Under the pieces are notes generated by a model that saw only the letters and a program-made list of their open reading frames with translations, was not told the origin of the DNA and did no database searches. Both the position numbers and the translations under genes were made by a program. A stretch of 64,000 bases of DNA from a bacterium (GTDB lineage Bacteria > RUG730 > JAAEPJ01). The stretch's first letter is position 1, and the number at the start of each line of letters is the position of its first letter. This document shows positions 39,343-47,934 of the stretch, piece by piece. The stretch is taken from contig JAAEPJ010000335.1 in assembly GCA_024222485.1 (NCBI GenBank), forward strand, positions 70,383 through 134,382, written 5' to 3'.

Positions 39343-40788
39343 ATGATTAAATTAATTCGCAAAATTGCTTTCTATCTTTTTATAATCTATATTTTAGTTT
39401 TAATTTTTTTGAACTTAGCCGGATATTGGGATCAGCCAAGTCAAAAAATAAAATTAGATAATACTCTTCTGAACAAGCACACAACTATCACAGGTCAAAT
39501 TATAACCCCACCTTATCTTTACACACGCTTTTATAAAAAAGGTATCTCCTTTACTATTAAATATAAAAATAAAACTAATATTTTTATAGATACTTACCCT
39601 ACGAAGAAATATACGGCATCTTTAGGCGATATAATTCAAATAACAGGAAAAATAAAATTAATTAACCCTCATAATAAATATTCCTCTAGGCATAAATATA
39701 AAAAAATATATTATAAAATTTCTAACTATTCTCTTAATACGTATAAATACCTTGATAAAGGTCCACGACTACTTCAATTTTTCGGCAAAATTAGAAACAC
39801 CTTGTTATCAAGTATTGCAACTCTTTATCAAGGGATTTCATCTGAAATTATTCCAGCTATTACCCTTGGAGATAAGACATTTCTTTCCAAGCAATCAAAA
39901 CAGTTTATCCGTGGTATAGGACTAGGGCATATTATTGCAATATCAGGGATGCATATTGGTTTTATCTATGGCTTTTTGCTGTTACTTTTTCGTAAAAAAC
40001 TGAATATTTATTTTGCTATCTCTGCATTCATTCTACTTTGGAGCTATACGTGTATTGTAGGGTTTCCACCTTCTTGTATCCGTGCAGCAACGATGCTTTC
40101 ACTAATCACTATAGCAACACTCTTAGAAAGAAAAGCATTAAGTTTGAATAGTCTAACTCTTTCAGCTATGATCATGCTTTTAATTAATCCTAGGCAACTT
40201 TTTTTGATTGGCTTTCAGCTGTCTTTTCTTGGGGTTTTTAGTATTCTTTATTTTTATCAATTTTGGCAGATATTTTTCAAAAAAATATTTAATAGAGTAA
40301 ATCCAATAAGTTCAAGTATAAGCTATCCAAGACCTATCATCTTCCTTTTAACACCATTCAAAATTTTCTACAAAATCTTTCTAGTTTCAATCTCGGTCCA
40401 ATCTTTTCTTGCACCTTTAACATTACTTTACTTTCAAAAGGTAAATGCTCTAGGCATTATTTTCAATCTAATTTTCACACCATTTTTAGGATTCATGCTT
40501 ATTGGCGGTATTATTTCAAGCATTTTTGGTTTATTTTTCAAGCCACTTGCCCATTTATTTGCTTTGCTAACTACTTTTTTAGTTGAAAAATTATTTGGAG
40601 CCTGCAATTTTTTTTATGAAAACACAAATCTCTTTATAGAGCTTAAAACAACTGACGCAATCAATATTGTTATTCTTATGTCTGCAATGCTCTTCATCCC
40701 GATTATCAAGAGAATAGCAAAAAATAAATTTTTTATAATACTTTTTTATCTTTGGGTTGGAATTTATTTTATCACTTTTTTAATATGA
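39343..40788 (+). CDS. comEC: ComEC/Rec2-like DNA-uptake channel protein
   Basis: A 481-residue membrane protein. It has an N-terminal DUF4131-like segment (residues 1-130, OB-like), then the Competence domain with HIIAISGMHIGFIYGF and GFPPSCIRAATM. It ends after the membrane region; the C-terminal metallo-beta-lactamase domain of full ComEC is missing, as in a subset of family members. It probably carries single-stranded DNA through the inner membrane. Converges on asd. Confidence 0.88.
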   Translation: MIKLIRKIAFYLFIIYILVLIFLNLAGYWDQPSQKIKLDNTLLNKHTTITGQIITPPYLYTRFYKKGISFTIKYKNKTNIFIDTYPTKKYTASLGDIIQITGKIKLINPHNKYSSRHKYKKIYYKISNYSLNTYKYLDKGPRLLQFFGKIRNTLLSSIATLYQGISSEIIPAITLGDKTFLSKQSKQFIRGIGLGHIIAISGMHIGFIYGFLLLLFRKKLNIYFAISAFILLWSYTCIVGFPPSCIRAATMLSLITIATLLERKALSLNSLTLSAMIMLLINPRQLFLIGFQLSFLGVFSILYFYQFWQIFFKKIFNRVNPISSSISYPRPIIFLLTPFKIFYKIFLVSISVQSFLAPLTLLYFQKVNALGIIFNLIFTPFLGFMLIGGIISSIFGLFFKPLAHLFALLTTFLVEKLFGACNFFYENTNLFIELKTTDAINIVILMSAMLFIPIIKRIAKNKFFIILFYLWVGIYFITFLI

Positions 40789-40824
40789 CATTAATACTCA
40801 CATCTTTAAAAGTAATAGAGACTA

Positions 40825-41838
40825 TCAAACAATACCTTTAAAAACCAAAGTCTCCGCAATTTGTACAGCGTTAGACGCTGCACCTTTTAAAAGATTATCA
40901 CTCACTACCCAAATATTCAAACCATTCTTAACCGTCTTATCTTCCCGAATCCTACCGACGAAAGTTTCATACTTACCTTCTGATGAAATTGGCATTGGAT
41001 ATTCATTTTTACTCAGATCATCTTGCACAATCACGCCAGCGGCTTTAGACAAAACACTCTTAGCTTCTTTAGCAGATAAAGGGTCCTTCGTTTCAATATT
41101 AATAGATTCCGCATGCCCTCGATAAACTGGAACACGAACAGTAGTCGCCGTAATTTTAAGATCAAAATCATTTAAAATTTTATTTGTCTCTTTAATCATT
41201 TTCACTTCTTCTTTTGTATAGCCATCGTCCATAAAAACATCAATATGAGGAATAAGGTTATTGGCAATTTGATATTGAAAATTATTTACATGAACCGTTT
41301 CACCATTTTCTATTGCAGTTAATTGCTCTTTTAAATCTAAAATTCCTTTTTGTCCTGCGCCTGAAACGGCCTGATAAGTTGAAACTACGACTCTTTTAAT
41401 TTTAGCCAAATCATGAATTGGTTTCAAGGCCACCACCATTTGAATAGTTGAACAATTCGGATTGGCAATAATATAGCGCCCTTTCTGAAGAACCTCAGGA
41501 TTAACTTCTGGCACAACTAAAGGAATATCTTTTTCCATACGCCAAGCACTTGAATTATCAATACAATAACAACCGGCTTCAGCAGCGTATGGAGCAAACT
41601 TTTTAGAGGTATCTCCACCTGCAGAGAAAATTGCAATATCAAAACCTTTAAAAAAATTCTTATTCAATTCTTCAACCGTAAGCTCATTGTTTTTAAACTT
41701 AATTTTAGAGCCAGCACTTCTTGAAGATGCCAATAATTTTAAAACTTGAATGGGAAAATTTCTATTTTCTAAAGTACGAATCATCTCTCGACCAACCGCA
41801 CCTGTTGCCCCAACAACAATAACTTTATATTTTTTCAT
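40825..41838 (-). CDS. asd: Aspartate-semialdehyde dehydrogenase
   Basis: A 337-residue enzyme feeding lysine, threonine and methionine synthesis. NADP motif VGATGAVGREM, catalytic C129 in ANPNCSTIQM, YQAVSGAGQKG and VPVYRGHAESI. It is downstream of leuB by 174 bp, same direction. Confidence 0.97.
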   Translation of the reverse strand: MKKYKVIVVGATGAVGREMIRTLENRNFPIQVLKLLASSRSAGSKIKFKNNELTVEELNKNFFKGFDIAIFSAGGDTSKKFAPYAAEAGCYCIDNSSAWRMEKDIPLVVPEVNPEVLQKGRYIIANPNCSTIQMVVALKPIHDLAKIKRVVVSTYQAVSGAGQKGILDLKEQLTAIENGETVHVNNFQYQIANNLIPHIDVFMDDGYTKEEVKMIKETNKILNDFDLKITATTVRVPVYRGHAESINIETKDPLSAKEAKSVLSKAAGVIVQDDLSKNEYPMPISSEGKYETFVGRIREDKTVKNGLNIWVVSDNLLKGAASNAVQIAETLVFKGIV

Positions 41839-41887
41839 AAAAGTCTGATCCTCATTTATTACAAAATATTATAATATTTTTATATTA

Positions 41888-41903
41888 TTGAATGCACATT
41901 CAA
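41888..41903. repeat. Inverted repeat upstream of asd
   Basis: TTGAATG-CA-CATTCAA, 7-bp perfect arms, about 50 bp before the asd start. A possible operator; nothing else supports this. Confidence 0.3.
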
Positions 41904-42012
41904 AACTAATTACTCAAAGCTTCATCAAATAAACAAAGAAAGCTCTTCCCTTTCTCAAAAACAAGAAAATTATTACCTATCTGAATAATTCTATCATTAT
42001 CTTGTTGCACTT

Positions 42013-43068
42013 TTAAACCAATTTTGCCACTTTATCCCCAAGCTCAGTTGTTCCAAACCCCATCTTCCCCGCAGACTGAGAGGGCATCTCAGTAACCGTA
42101 GCCATCACTGCTTTTTCGATTCTATCAGCAGCTTTATCTTCCCCAAGATGCTCAAGCATCATCCCTGCTGCAGAAATAGCGGCCATTGGATTAATGACAT
42201 TCTGTCCAGTATATTTAGGGGCACTTCCCCCAATTGGTTCAAACATTGACACACCCTCAGGATTAATATTTCCTCCAGCAGCAATTCCCATACCACCTTG
42301 AATCATCGCGCCAAGATCAGTAATGATATCACCAAACATATTATCTGTTACAATCACATCAAACCACTCAGGATTTTTCACCATCCACATACAAATTGCG
42401 TCAATATGTGCATAGTCCCGTTTGATATCTTTAAAATCTTTTGCACCTACTTCATTAAAAACACGCTCCCAAAGATCAAAAGCATAGGTTAAAACATTGG
42501 TCTTACCACAAAGGGTTAATGTTTTATTTTTATTGCGTTTACGGGTGTACTCAAAAGCATAACGAAGACATCTTTCTACACCTTTCCTCGTATTAACAGA
42601 CTCTTGCACTGCAACCTCATCTATTGTTCCTTTTTTCAAAAACCCACCTGTACCGGCATAAAGACCTTCTGTATTTTCGCGTACAACTGTAAAATCTATA
42701 TGTTCAGGCATTTTATCTTTTAAAGGAGTCCAAACATTTGGAAAGAGCTTAACCGGTCTTAGATTAATATATTGATCCAACTCAAATCGTAACTTAAGTA
42801 AAATACCTTTCTCCAAAATCCCAGGTTTGACATCAGGGTGACCAATCGCACCTAAAAGTACTGCATCTAATTTTCTTAACTCACCTGCAAAATTCTCCGG
42901 TAGAACTTCGCCCGTTTTCAAATATCTTTCTCCACCAATATCATAATGCACAAGCTCTGTTTTAAAATCAGAATTTCTTTCCACTGCATTTAAAACTTTT
43001 AATGCTTCAAGGGTGACCTCAGGTCCAGTACCATCTCCGCCAATAACTCCAATTTTATAAGTTCTCAT
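42013..43068 (-). CDS. leuB: 3-isopropylmalate dehydrogenase
   Basis: 351 residues from the ATG at 43068, which has GGGAG about 8 nt upstream; longer in-frame starts put hydrophobic junk ahead of MRTYKIGVIGGDGTGPEV. Motifs: NLRPVKLFPN, VVRENTEGLYAG, the metal-binding VTDNMFGDIITDLGA, and GSAPKYTGQNVINP. NLRPVK favours LeuB over isocitrate dehydrogenase. It lies away from leuACD and on the other strand. Confidence 0.9.
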   Translation of the reverse strand: MRTYKIGVIGGDGTGPEVTLEALKVLNAVERNSDFKTELVHYDIGGERYLKTGEVLPENFAGELRKLDAVLLGAIGHPDVKPGILEKGILLKLRFELDQYINLRPVKLFPNVWTPLKDKMPEHIDFTVVRENTEGLYAGTGGFLKKGTIDEVAVQESVNTRKGVERCLRYAFEYTRKRNKNKTLTLCGKTNVLTYAFDLWERVFNEVGAKDFKDIKRDYAHIDAICMWMVKNPEWFDVIVTDNMFGDIITDLGAMIQGGMGIAAGGNINPEGVSMFEPIGGSAPKYTGQNVINPMAAISAAGMMLEHLGEDKAADRIEKAVMATVTEMPSQSAGKMGFGTTELGDKVAKLV

Positions 43069-43199
43069 AATCATTTCTCCCTTAAAATGTAGAAATATAA
43101 CAGATAGCATACCTACTATCTTATTTATAGCAACATAGATAAAATATAAAGAATGATATCCAATCAATCTATTTTACACAAAAAAATAAAAAACACAAT

Positions 43200-43234
43200 A
43201 AAAAAGGCAGTTTTCCTAGAGGGAAACTGCCTTT
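43200..43234 (-). terminator. Rho-independent terminator downstream of the rubredoxin region
   Basis: Stem AAAGGCAGTTTTCC / GGGAAACTGCCTTT (14 bp with one G-T pair), loop TAGA, followed on the minus strand by a T-run (43205-43200). It ends the oxygen-defence transcription unit before leuB. Confidence 0.85.
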
Positions 43235-43381
43235 AAAACTGCTAAATATTAAAAAAATATCTAACAAAAACCTAATTAGAGGCATCAAGCATACCTTTAA
43301 TTTTTAGAAATTAAGCCTTATCTGAAAGATAATTAACTTTAATAGAATCCAAAATAATTTCAAAATTAGCCTCAACTAAAA

Positions 43382-43529
43382 TTACCTATCCCTGAAAAAA
43401 ACAGGAACCATTTCTACCCATTTTTTATACTTTTCAAAAACATTACGAATATGTTCATGCCAAAACTCATCGTAGAACTCCAAAATGAGTCACCCAGTAA
43501 ATACCTTTTTTGATCTCTAGAGGGGGCAT
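43382..43529 (-). pseudogene. Broken remnant, probably of a flavodiiron protein
   Basis: Minus-strand frame from an ATG at 43529 reads MPPLEIKKGIYWVTHFGVLR then stops. The first 13 residues resemble the N-terminus of A-type flavoproteins (EIKEGIYWVG). A second frame then reads EFYDEFWHEHIRNVFEKYKK and on to a stop at 43382; its WVEM after FEKYKK recalls the region after the flavodiiron metallo-lactamase domain. There is no SD. Together this looks like a gene reduced by a large internal deletion and frameshifts. Proximity to rubredoxin, the usual flavodiiron partner, supports the call; identity stays moderate. Nothing clear was recognised in 43235-43381. Confidence 0.45.
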
Positions 43530-43586
43530 TTTATAACTCAAAAAAATGTAGAGACAAAATAAAATTTCCCTGCCCCCACATAAACT

Positions 43587-43733
43587 TTAGTCTAATTCCT
43601 CAAACTGATCTTTGCCCACACCACAATCAGGACATACCCAATCTGCAGGTAAATCAACAAATGCCTTATTATTATTATCAGCTGGATCATAAATGTATCC
43701 ACAAACAATACATTGATATTTTTTAGTATCCAT
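43587..43733 (-). CDS. Rubredoxin
   Basis: A 48-residue protein whose four iron ligands are in [12 protein letters not shown] and [18 protein letters not shown]. It is a few residues shorter than usual, in the loop between the two CxxC pairs ([11 protein letters not shown]). AGGAG lies 6 nt before the ATG. It passes electrons to rubrerythrin, superoxide reductase or flavodiiron proteins; the first two are encoded just upstream. Confidence 0.95.
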   Translation of the reverse strand: MDTKKYQCIVCGYIYDPADNNNKAFVDLPADWVCPDCGVGKDQFEELD

Positions 43734-43813
43734 ATTTTTCTCCTTTTATGTTTTTTACCTTAACCAAGCTACATAAATTAAAAAAAATCCACCATTTTTT
43801 TTAAAATTTAACT

Positions 43814-43836
43814 AATCACCTAAAAAGGTAATGATT
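43814..43836 (-). terminator. Hairpin right after the truncated flavoprotein gene
   Basis: AATCATTACCT / AGGT-GATT with a 2-nt bulge and T-rich loop, immediately after the stop of the upstream gene on the minus strand. A weak terminator or read-through attenuator before rubredoxin. Confidence 0.35.
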
Positions 43837-43838
43837 CT

Positions 43839-44879
43839 CTAGTTAAGGTCTATTTTTCTATAGTCAAAAACCTTAACAATCGCAGTTATGGGTGTGCCTT
43901 TATAAGTTCTCTTATAACCTAAAATATTATCCGCAACAAATCGTGCTTGTTTATTAACCACATTAGCAAGAGGCACAAGACTTTGACGCTCAGTTATAAT
44001 ATTTTTAATTTCCGTTGCATCTCCTAAAGCATAGATATCCGAATCATTTGTCTCTAAATATTCATTTACTACAATTCCCCCATATTCCCCAAGCTTAAGC
44101 CCAGCTTCTTGAGCAAGCTTAATTTCCGGCTTAACTCCTATTGAGATAACAACCAAGTCGGCATCTAATTCTTGACCATTATCTAGTTTAACCTTGATAA
44201 TGCAAGCATTCGGGTTTGAGGAAACTTTAACAGGATCATGAAGAAATGATTGGACTTTAGAATCAAGATAAATCCCAATATTTTTATTACGAAGCTCACG
44301 GTGAATAAAGCTTGCCATTTCATAATCTAAATGATTCATAATATGACCAGCCAACTCAACAACAGAAACTTGCATTCCTAAATGGTGTAAATTTTCAGCC
44401 ATTTCAATCCCAATAAATCCACCACCAATAACAACAGCATTCTTTGGTTTCTTTTGAGTAATATAATCCTTAATAGTGTCCATATCCTCAAGATTTCTTA
44501 CCGTAAAAGTATTAACTGCTTTATCAAAAGGATTAATAGGTTCAGCTCCTGGAGAAAGAATTAATTTATCATAGGACTCGTTATAGTACTTTCCACTATG
44601 TTTAACAACAACCTGCTTATTCTCTCGATCAATCTTTATAACTTCTGATGAGGTACGAACATCTATCTTAAACAGGGTATGAAAAGAATCTTCCGTTATA
44701 ACATTCATCACATTCCGGTCTTTAATGACATCCCCAATATAATAAGGAATCCCACAATTTGCAAAACTAATATCTCGACCCCGTTCAAACATGATAATTT
44801 CAATATCTTCAGAAAGACGCCTAAGCCTAGCAGCAACACCAGCACCACCTGCTACGCCACCAATAATAATAATTCTCAT
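43839..44879 (-). CDS. CoA-disulfide reductase/NADH oxidase-like flavoprotein, C-terminally truncated
   Basis: A 346-residue FAD/NAD(P) oxidoreductase: FAD motif IIIGGVAGGAGVAARLRR, redox Cys in SFANCGIPYYIGD (about residue 42), NAD motif AVVIGGGFIGIEMAENL and second FAD motif DIYALGDATEI. Family members continue for about 100 residues after GTAIVKVFD into a dimerisation domain; here the protein diverges right after IVKVFD and stops (DYRKIDLN). So the dimer domain is lost. It may still pass electrons from NADH to rubredoxin, or may be decaying. The stop codon lies only 5 bp from the ferritin end region, in the same direction. Confidence 0.85.
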   Translation of the reverse strand: MRIIIIGGVAGGAGVAARLRRLSEDIEIIMFERGRDISFANCGIPYYIGDVIKDRNVMNVITEDSFHTLFKIDVRTSSEVIKIDRENKQVVVKHSGKYYNESYDKLILSPGAEPINPFDKAVNTFTVRNLEDMDTIKDYITQKKPKNAVVIGGGFIGIEMAENLHHLGMQVSVVELAGHIMNHLDYEMASFIHRELRNKNIGIYLDSKVQSFLHDPVKVSSNPNACIIKVKLDNGQELDADLVVISIGVKPEIKLAQEAGLKLGEYGGIVVNEYLETNDSDIYALGDATEIKNIITERQSLVPLANVVNKQARFVADNILGYKRTYKGTPITAIVKVFDYRKIDLN

Positions 44880-44883
44880 AGGC

Positions 44884-45396
44884 TTACTCTACTAAAGCAG
44901 TATTAACAAAAACTCTCTTAGCCAACTCCTGATCAAGCATCAAAAGTGACTGTTTATCATCACCAATTAAATTCATCTTTTGTAAAATTTCGCTTGCTGT
45001 CGCTTCTTCTTCAACCTGCTCTTTAATAAACCACTGTAAAAAATTATCTGTAGCAAAGTCTGATTCTTCTTTAGCAAGCTTAACTAAATCATAAACTAAC
45101 CCTGTGACAAACCTTTCATGCTCTAAGGTTTCCTCAAAAAGATTTTTCGGTGAACTAAAATCATTTTCCGGAGCTTCTACTGAAAAAAACTCAATCTTTT
45201 CCCCTTGCTGCTGAATATAAGTATAAACCTTTTGAGCATGATTGAGCTCTTCTTGAACTTGAACATTAAACCAATTAGCAAAACCATTTAAACCAATATG
45301 AGTTGAATAAGCTGACATTGCTTGATAAAAATAAGAAGAATAAAGTTCTCTATTAATGTGATAATTTAATTTTTCAGCCATTCTTTCTGAAATCAT
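44884..45396 (-). CDS. ftn: Bacterial ferritin (FtnA-like)
   Basis: 170 residues from the ATG at 45396 (AAGGGG 7 nt upstream); an ATG six codons earlier overlaps the SD. Diiron ligands are visible in NRELYSSYFYQAMS, QEELNHAQKVY and the later LEHERFVTGL and WFIKEQVEEE segments. Stores iron and removes peroxide-reactive Fe2+. The leader carries a 54-bp perfect palindrome. Confidence 0.94.
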   Translation of the reverse strand: MISERMAEKLNYHINRELYSSYFYQAMSAYSTHIGLNGFANWFNVQVQEELNHAQKVYTYIQQQGEKIEFFSVEAPENDFSSPKNLFEETLEHERFVTGLVYDLVKLAKEESDFATDNFLQWFIKEQVEEEATASEILQKMNLIGDDKQSLLMLDQELAKRVFVNTALVE

Positions 45397-45415
45397 TTTA
45401 AAACCCCTTTTCATG

Positions 45416-45469
45416 TTTTTAATATGGAGTATATGTCTAAAATTTTAGACATATACTCCATATTAAAAA
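45416..45469. repeat. 54-bp perfect palindrome in the ferritin leader
   Basis: Two 27-bp arms with no loop and no mismatch: from TTTTTAATATGGAGTATATG to its exact complement, centre TCTAAAATTTTAGA. It ends about 20 bp before the ferritin start codon. In RNA it gives a very long hairpin next to the SD; in DNA it could be a double operator. No T-run follows in the sense direction, so it is not a standard terminator. Confidence 0.75.
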
Positions 45470-45557
45470 ACTATTTTACTAAATTTACTTAAAAATCTTT
45501 ATTTTAAAAAATCACATAAATTATAAAGGATGCTTAAATAAATTTAGTATGATGAAA

Positions 45558-45587
45558 AATATGCAAGCACTTAAGTGCTTGCATATT
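45558..45587 (-). terminator. Terminator after superoxide reductase gene
   Basis: Perfect 30-bp palindrome built on ATGCAAGCAC/GTGCTTGCAT with flanking AAT/ATT, followed on the minus strand by TTTTTC. It lies 36 bp past the superoxide reductase stop and separates perR-rbr-sor from ferritin. Confidence 0.7.
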
Positions 45588-45622
45588 AAGTATTAAGTTC
45601 CAAATAACTTATAATAAGTCAC

Positions 45623-45967
45623 TTAGATATCTATTGAATTTTCCCATAAACCATGAATATTACAAAAAGAAGTTACAAAAACCTTTGTAAAAACATCTGG
45701 TTTAATATTAATCTTAACATTAGGAAGAACATAACCGTCCCCCAACTCCAACCTTGTAATAAAAACTAACTTATTGTCTTTAGTCAATCCATGAACCCCA
45801 AGGTGTTTAATATGATGCTCGGGAGTAGTAGGATGAGGGACTTCATCTCCAACACTAATTGTTAACCCTAAATCTCCACAAGGAGAACATCCTGTTAACT
45901 TTAACCCAGGTACATGTTTTTCTTTTCCTTCAGCTTCTCTACTTTTAATGCAGTCATTTAATTCCAT
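45623..45967 (-). CDS. Superoxide reductase (neelaredoxin-type desulfoferrodoxin)
   Basis: A 114-residue class II enzyme reducing superoxide to peroxide. The Fe(His)4Cys site is visible: E16/H18 in KEKHVP, H45, H51 and neighbours in HPTTPEHHIKH, and C102/H105 in CNIHGLW. The N-terminal desulforedoxin (Cys4) domain is absent, though C27 and C30 (GCSPCGD) add an unusual CxxC. Electrons probably come from the rubredoxin encoded downstream. Confidence 0.94.
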   Translation of the reverse strand: MELNDCIKSREAEGKEKHVPGLKLTGCSPCGDLGLTISVGDEVPHPTTPEHHIKHLGVHGLTKDNKLVFITRLELGDGYVLPNVKINIKPDVFTKVFVTSFCNIHGLWENSIDI

Positions 45968-46018
45968 CTAAACTACCTCCTTATTAGGAATACAGTCTCT
46001 GAATTCCTCATATATATA

Positions 46019-46552
46019 TTAATAATTTTCAAGTAAAACTTCAAAAAAGTTCTTAGCATGTTTACATGCAGGGCAGCTATCAGGAGGAGTATTACCTTCA
46101 TGAACATAGCCACAATTATCACATTTCCATTTCACAGACTCTTCTTTTTCAAAGACAATCCCATTTTCAATATTAACAATTAATTTATTATATCTCTTTT
46201 CATGAGCAATTTCAGCATGCCCAATTTCTTCAAAAGACTTTGCAATATCCTCAAATCCTTCTTCACGAGCAACCTTAGCAAACTCAGGATACATTTCAGT
46301 CTCTTCATAATGTTCACCTGCTGATGCATCTTTAAGATTATCTAAGGTATTACTAATACCGTCTAAATATTTAAAATGTACCTTGGCATGCTCTTTTTCA
46401 TTATCAGCAGTCTCTAAAAAAATTTTAGCGATTTGCTCATAACCTTCTTGCTTTGCAACAGCTGCATAGTAAGTATACTTATTTCTAGCCTGTGATTCTC
46501 CAGCAAATGCTGCTTTTAAATTTTCTTCTGTTTTTGACCCTTTAAGTTCCAT
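46019..46552 (-). CDS. rbr: Rubrerythrin
   Basis: A 177-residue peroxide-reducing protein: N-terminal diiron four-helix bundle (ENLKAAFAGESQARNKYTYY, NEKEHAKVHFKY, GHAEIAHEKRY) and C-terminal rubredoxin domain (WKCDNCGYVHEG, CPACKH). Its ATG directly follows the perR stop, with the SD (AGGAGA) inside the perR end, so it is coupled to its regulator. Confidence 0.97.
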   Translation of the reverse strand: MELKGSKTEENLKAAFAGESQARNKYTYYAAVAKQEGYEQIAKIFLETADNEKEHAKVHFKYLDGISNTLDNLKDASAGEHYEETEMYPEFAKVAREEGFEDIAKSFEEIGHAEIAHEKRYNKLIVNIENGIVFEKEESVKWKCDNCGYVHEGNTPPDSCPACKHAKNFFEVLLENY

Positions 46553-46990
46553 TTAATTTCTCCTTTTTTTATATGTTTTTTTATTTCCATTTGAACTAAG
46601 ACAATTCTTACAAACACCTTGATAGTATATTTTCTCACTCTGAATTAAATGACCGTCAATATCTTGTTTTTCTTTTATATCATTCCAAACATCATAAATC
46701 TTATCACATTCATTACAAACAAAATGGCTATGGTCATTTAAATTATATTCATATTTAGCTTTATTGCTATTAGCCATTTGTAACTTAATGATCTCTCCTT
46801 CTTCTTGAAGTTTATCTAAAGTATTATAAACAGTTGCAAGTGATATCGCTGATAATTTTTTTCTTACCTCTATAAAAATATCAAACGCAGAAGGATGAAT
46901 AGGATTTGTCTCTAAAAAATTTATTATCTCTAATCGTTGTGGAGTAATTCTAATATTTTTAAACTTCAAATTTTTTATGATTTTTTTCAT
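46553..46990 (-). CDS. perR: Fur-family peroxide-type regulator (PerR-like)
   Basis: A 145-residue Fur-family repressor. Winged helix: RITPQRLEIINFL and ISLATVYNTLDKL. Metal ligands: H32 (NPIHPSAFDI, aligned with the oxidation-sensing His of PerR), D86, H87, H89 and D100; structural zinc pairs C92-C95 (CNEC) and CKNC. Co-transcription with rubrerythrin and a dyad at 47012-47031 point to a peroxide-sensing role, though Fur proper cannot be excluded. Confidence 0.9.
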   Translation of the reverse strand: MKKIIKNLKFKNIRITPQRLEIINFLETNPIHPSAFDIFIEVRKKLSAISLATVYNTLDKLQEEGEIIKLQMANSNKAKYEYNLNDHSHFVCNECDKIYDVWNDIKEKQDIDGHLIQSEKIYYQGVCKNCLSSNGNKKTYKKRRN

Positions 46991-47011
46991 TATATATTTC
47001 TTAATCTCAGT

Positions 47012-47031
47012 TTAGAATAATTCTATTCTAA
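47012..47031. promoter_or_regulatory. Candidate PerR box before perR
   Basis: TTAGAATAATTCTAT (47012-47026) is a 7-1-7 dyad that matches the Bacillus PerR box TTATAATNATTATAA at 11 of 14 fixed positions. It overlaps a second dyad TTAGAAT...ATTCTAA ending 47031. It lies 22 bp upstream of the perR start, as expected for autoregulation. Confidence 0.5.
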
Positions 47032-47040
47032 TAATATTTT

Positions 47041-47691
47041 TTAGTCAAGTTTTTTATACTTAGCTTTATAAATTAATGCACCTAAAACCATACAGGCTAC
47101 CATAGTAAAAATGAATATTATTCTTAGCTTATCAATAGGTTTTCCTAAAGATGCACCGATCAGGTTATAAGTAAAACTACCTGGGATTGTCCCAATCAAG
47201 GTGGCTAAAAGATAATCGCGTATTTTTATATCACAAAGACCTGAACTATAGTTAACAACATCCCAAGGGAAAATAGGGATTAGTCTCATAATAAGAACAG
47301 CTAGAAATCCATTTTTAGAAATTAATTTATCACATAAATCAAGTTTTGTTCCTTTCATTTTTCTTTGCACAAATTCTCGGCCTAAATGCCTTGAAATTAA
47401 AAATGGAAATGAGGCAGAGATAGTTGCACCAATAACCGTATATACTGTACCAATATATTCCCCCCAAACAACACCACTTGCTGTAGAAAGAAGAGAGGCA
47501 GGAAATAAAATAATTGAAGTAAATGCATAGGAAACCATATAAATAAGTGGACCTAAATGCCCTAGATCCTTAATAAAATTTTCTATTGCTAAAACTGAAA
47601 TTCTTTTATGCAAATCAAAATAAAAAGAAAAAGTTATGATAATAACAAAAGCAAAAATAAAAATTAAAAATTTACACTTATCTTTCCCCAT
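47041..47691 (-). CDS. TVP38/TMEM64-family membrane protein
   Basis: A 216-residue membrane protein with about six hydrophobic segments and the VTT/SNARE-associated motif region (YMVSYAFTSIILFPASLLST, RLIPIFPWDVVNYSSGL, GTIPGSFTYNLIGASLG). DedA-like relatives move lipids or affect membrane potential. Such genes are often beside mercuric-reductase-like flavoproteins, as here. AGGAGG precedes the ATG. Confidence 0.9.
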   Translation of the reverse strand: MGKDKCKFLIFIFAFVIIITFSFYFDLHKRISVLAIENFIKDLGHLGPLIYMVSYAFTSIILFPASLLSTASGVVWGEYIGTVYTVIGATISASFPFLISRHLGREFVQRKMKGTKLDLCDKLISKNGFLAVLIMRLIPIFPWDVVNYSSGLCDIKIRDYLLATLIGTIPGSFTYNLIGASLGKPIDKLRIIFIFTMVACMVLGALIYKAKYKKLD

Positions 47692-47934
47692 TTATTCCTC
47701 CTATTTCTCCTATTTAATAATAAAAATTATCTGAAATAAAAATTTCAATGATACACAGAATTAACGACCTCTTATTAAATTTATAATATAAATATCCACT
47801 TAAAATAAAATATCAACAACCACCTAAAATATGAAAGTACAATCAATTTATCGAAATAATTTTATTTTTTACTAGGTTACTTAAAAACTCTACCCGATGC
47901 AAAACCTTCACCCAATTTAATAAAATACCCTTTT

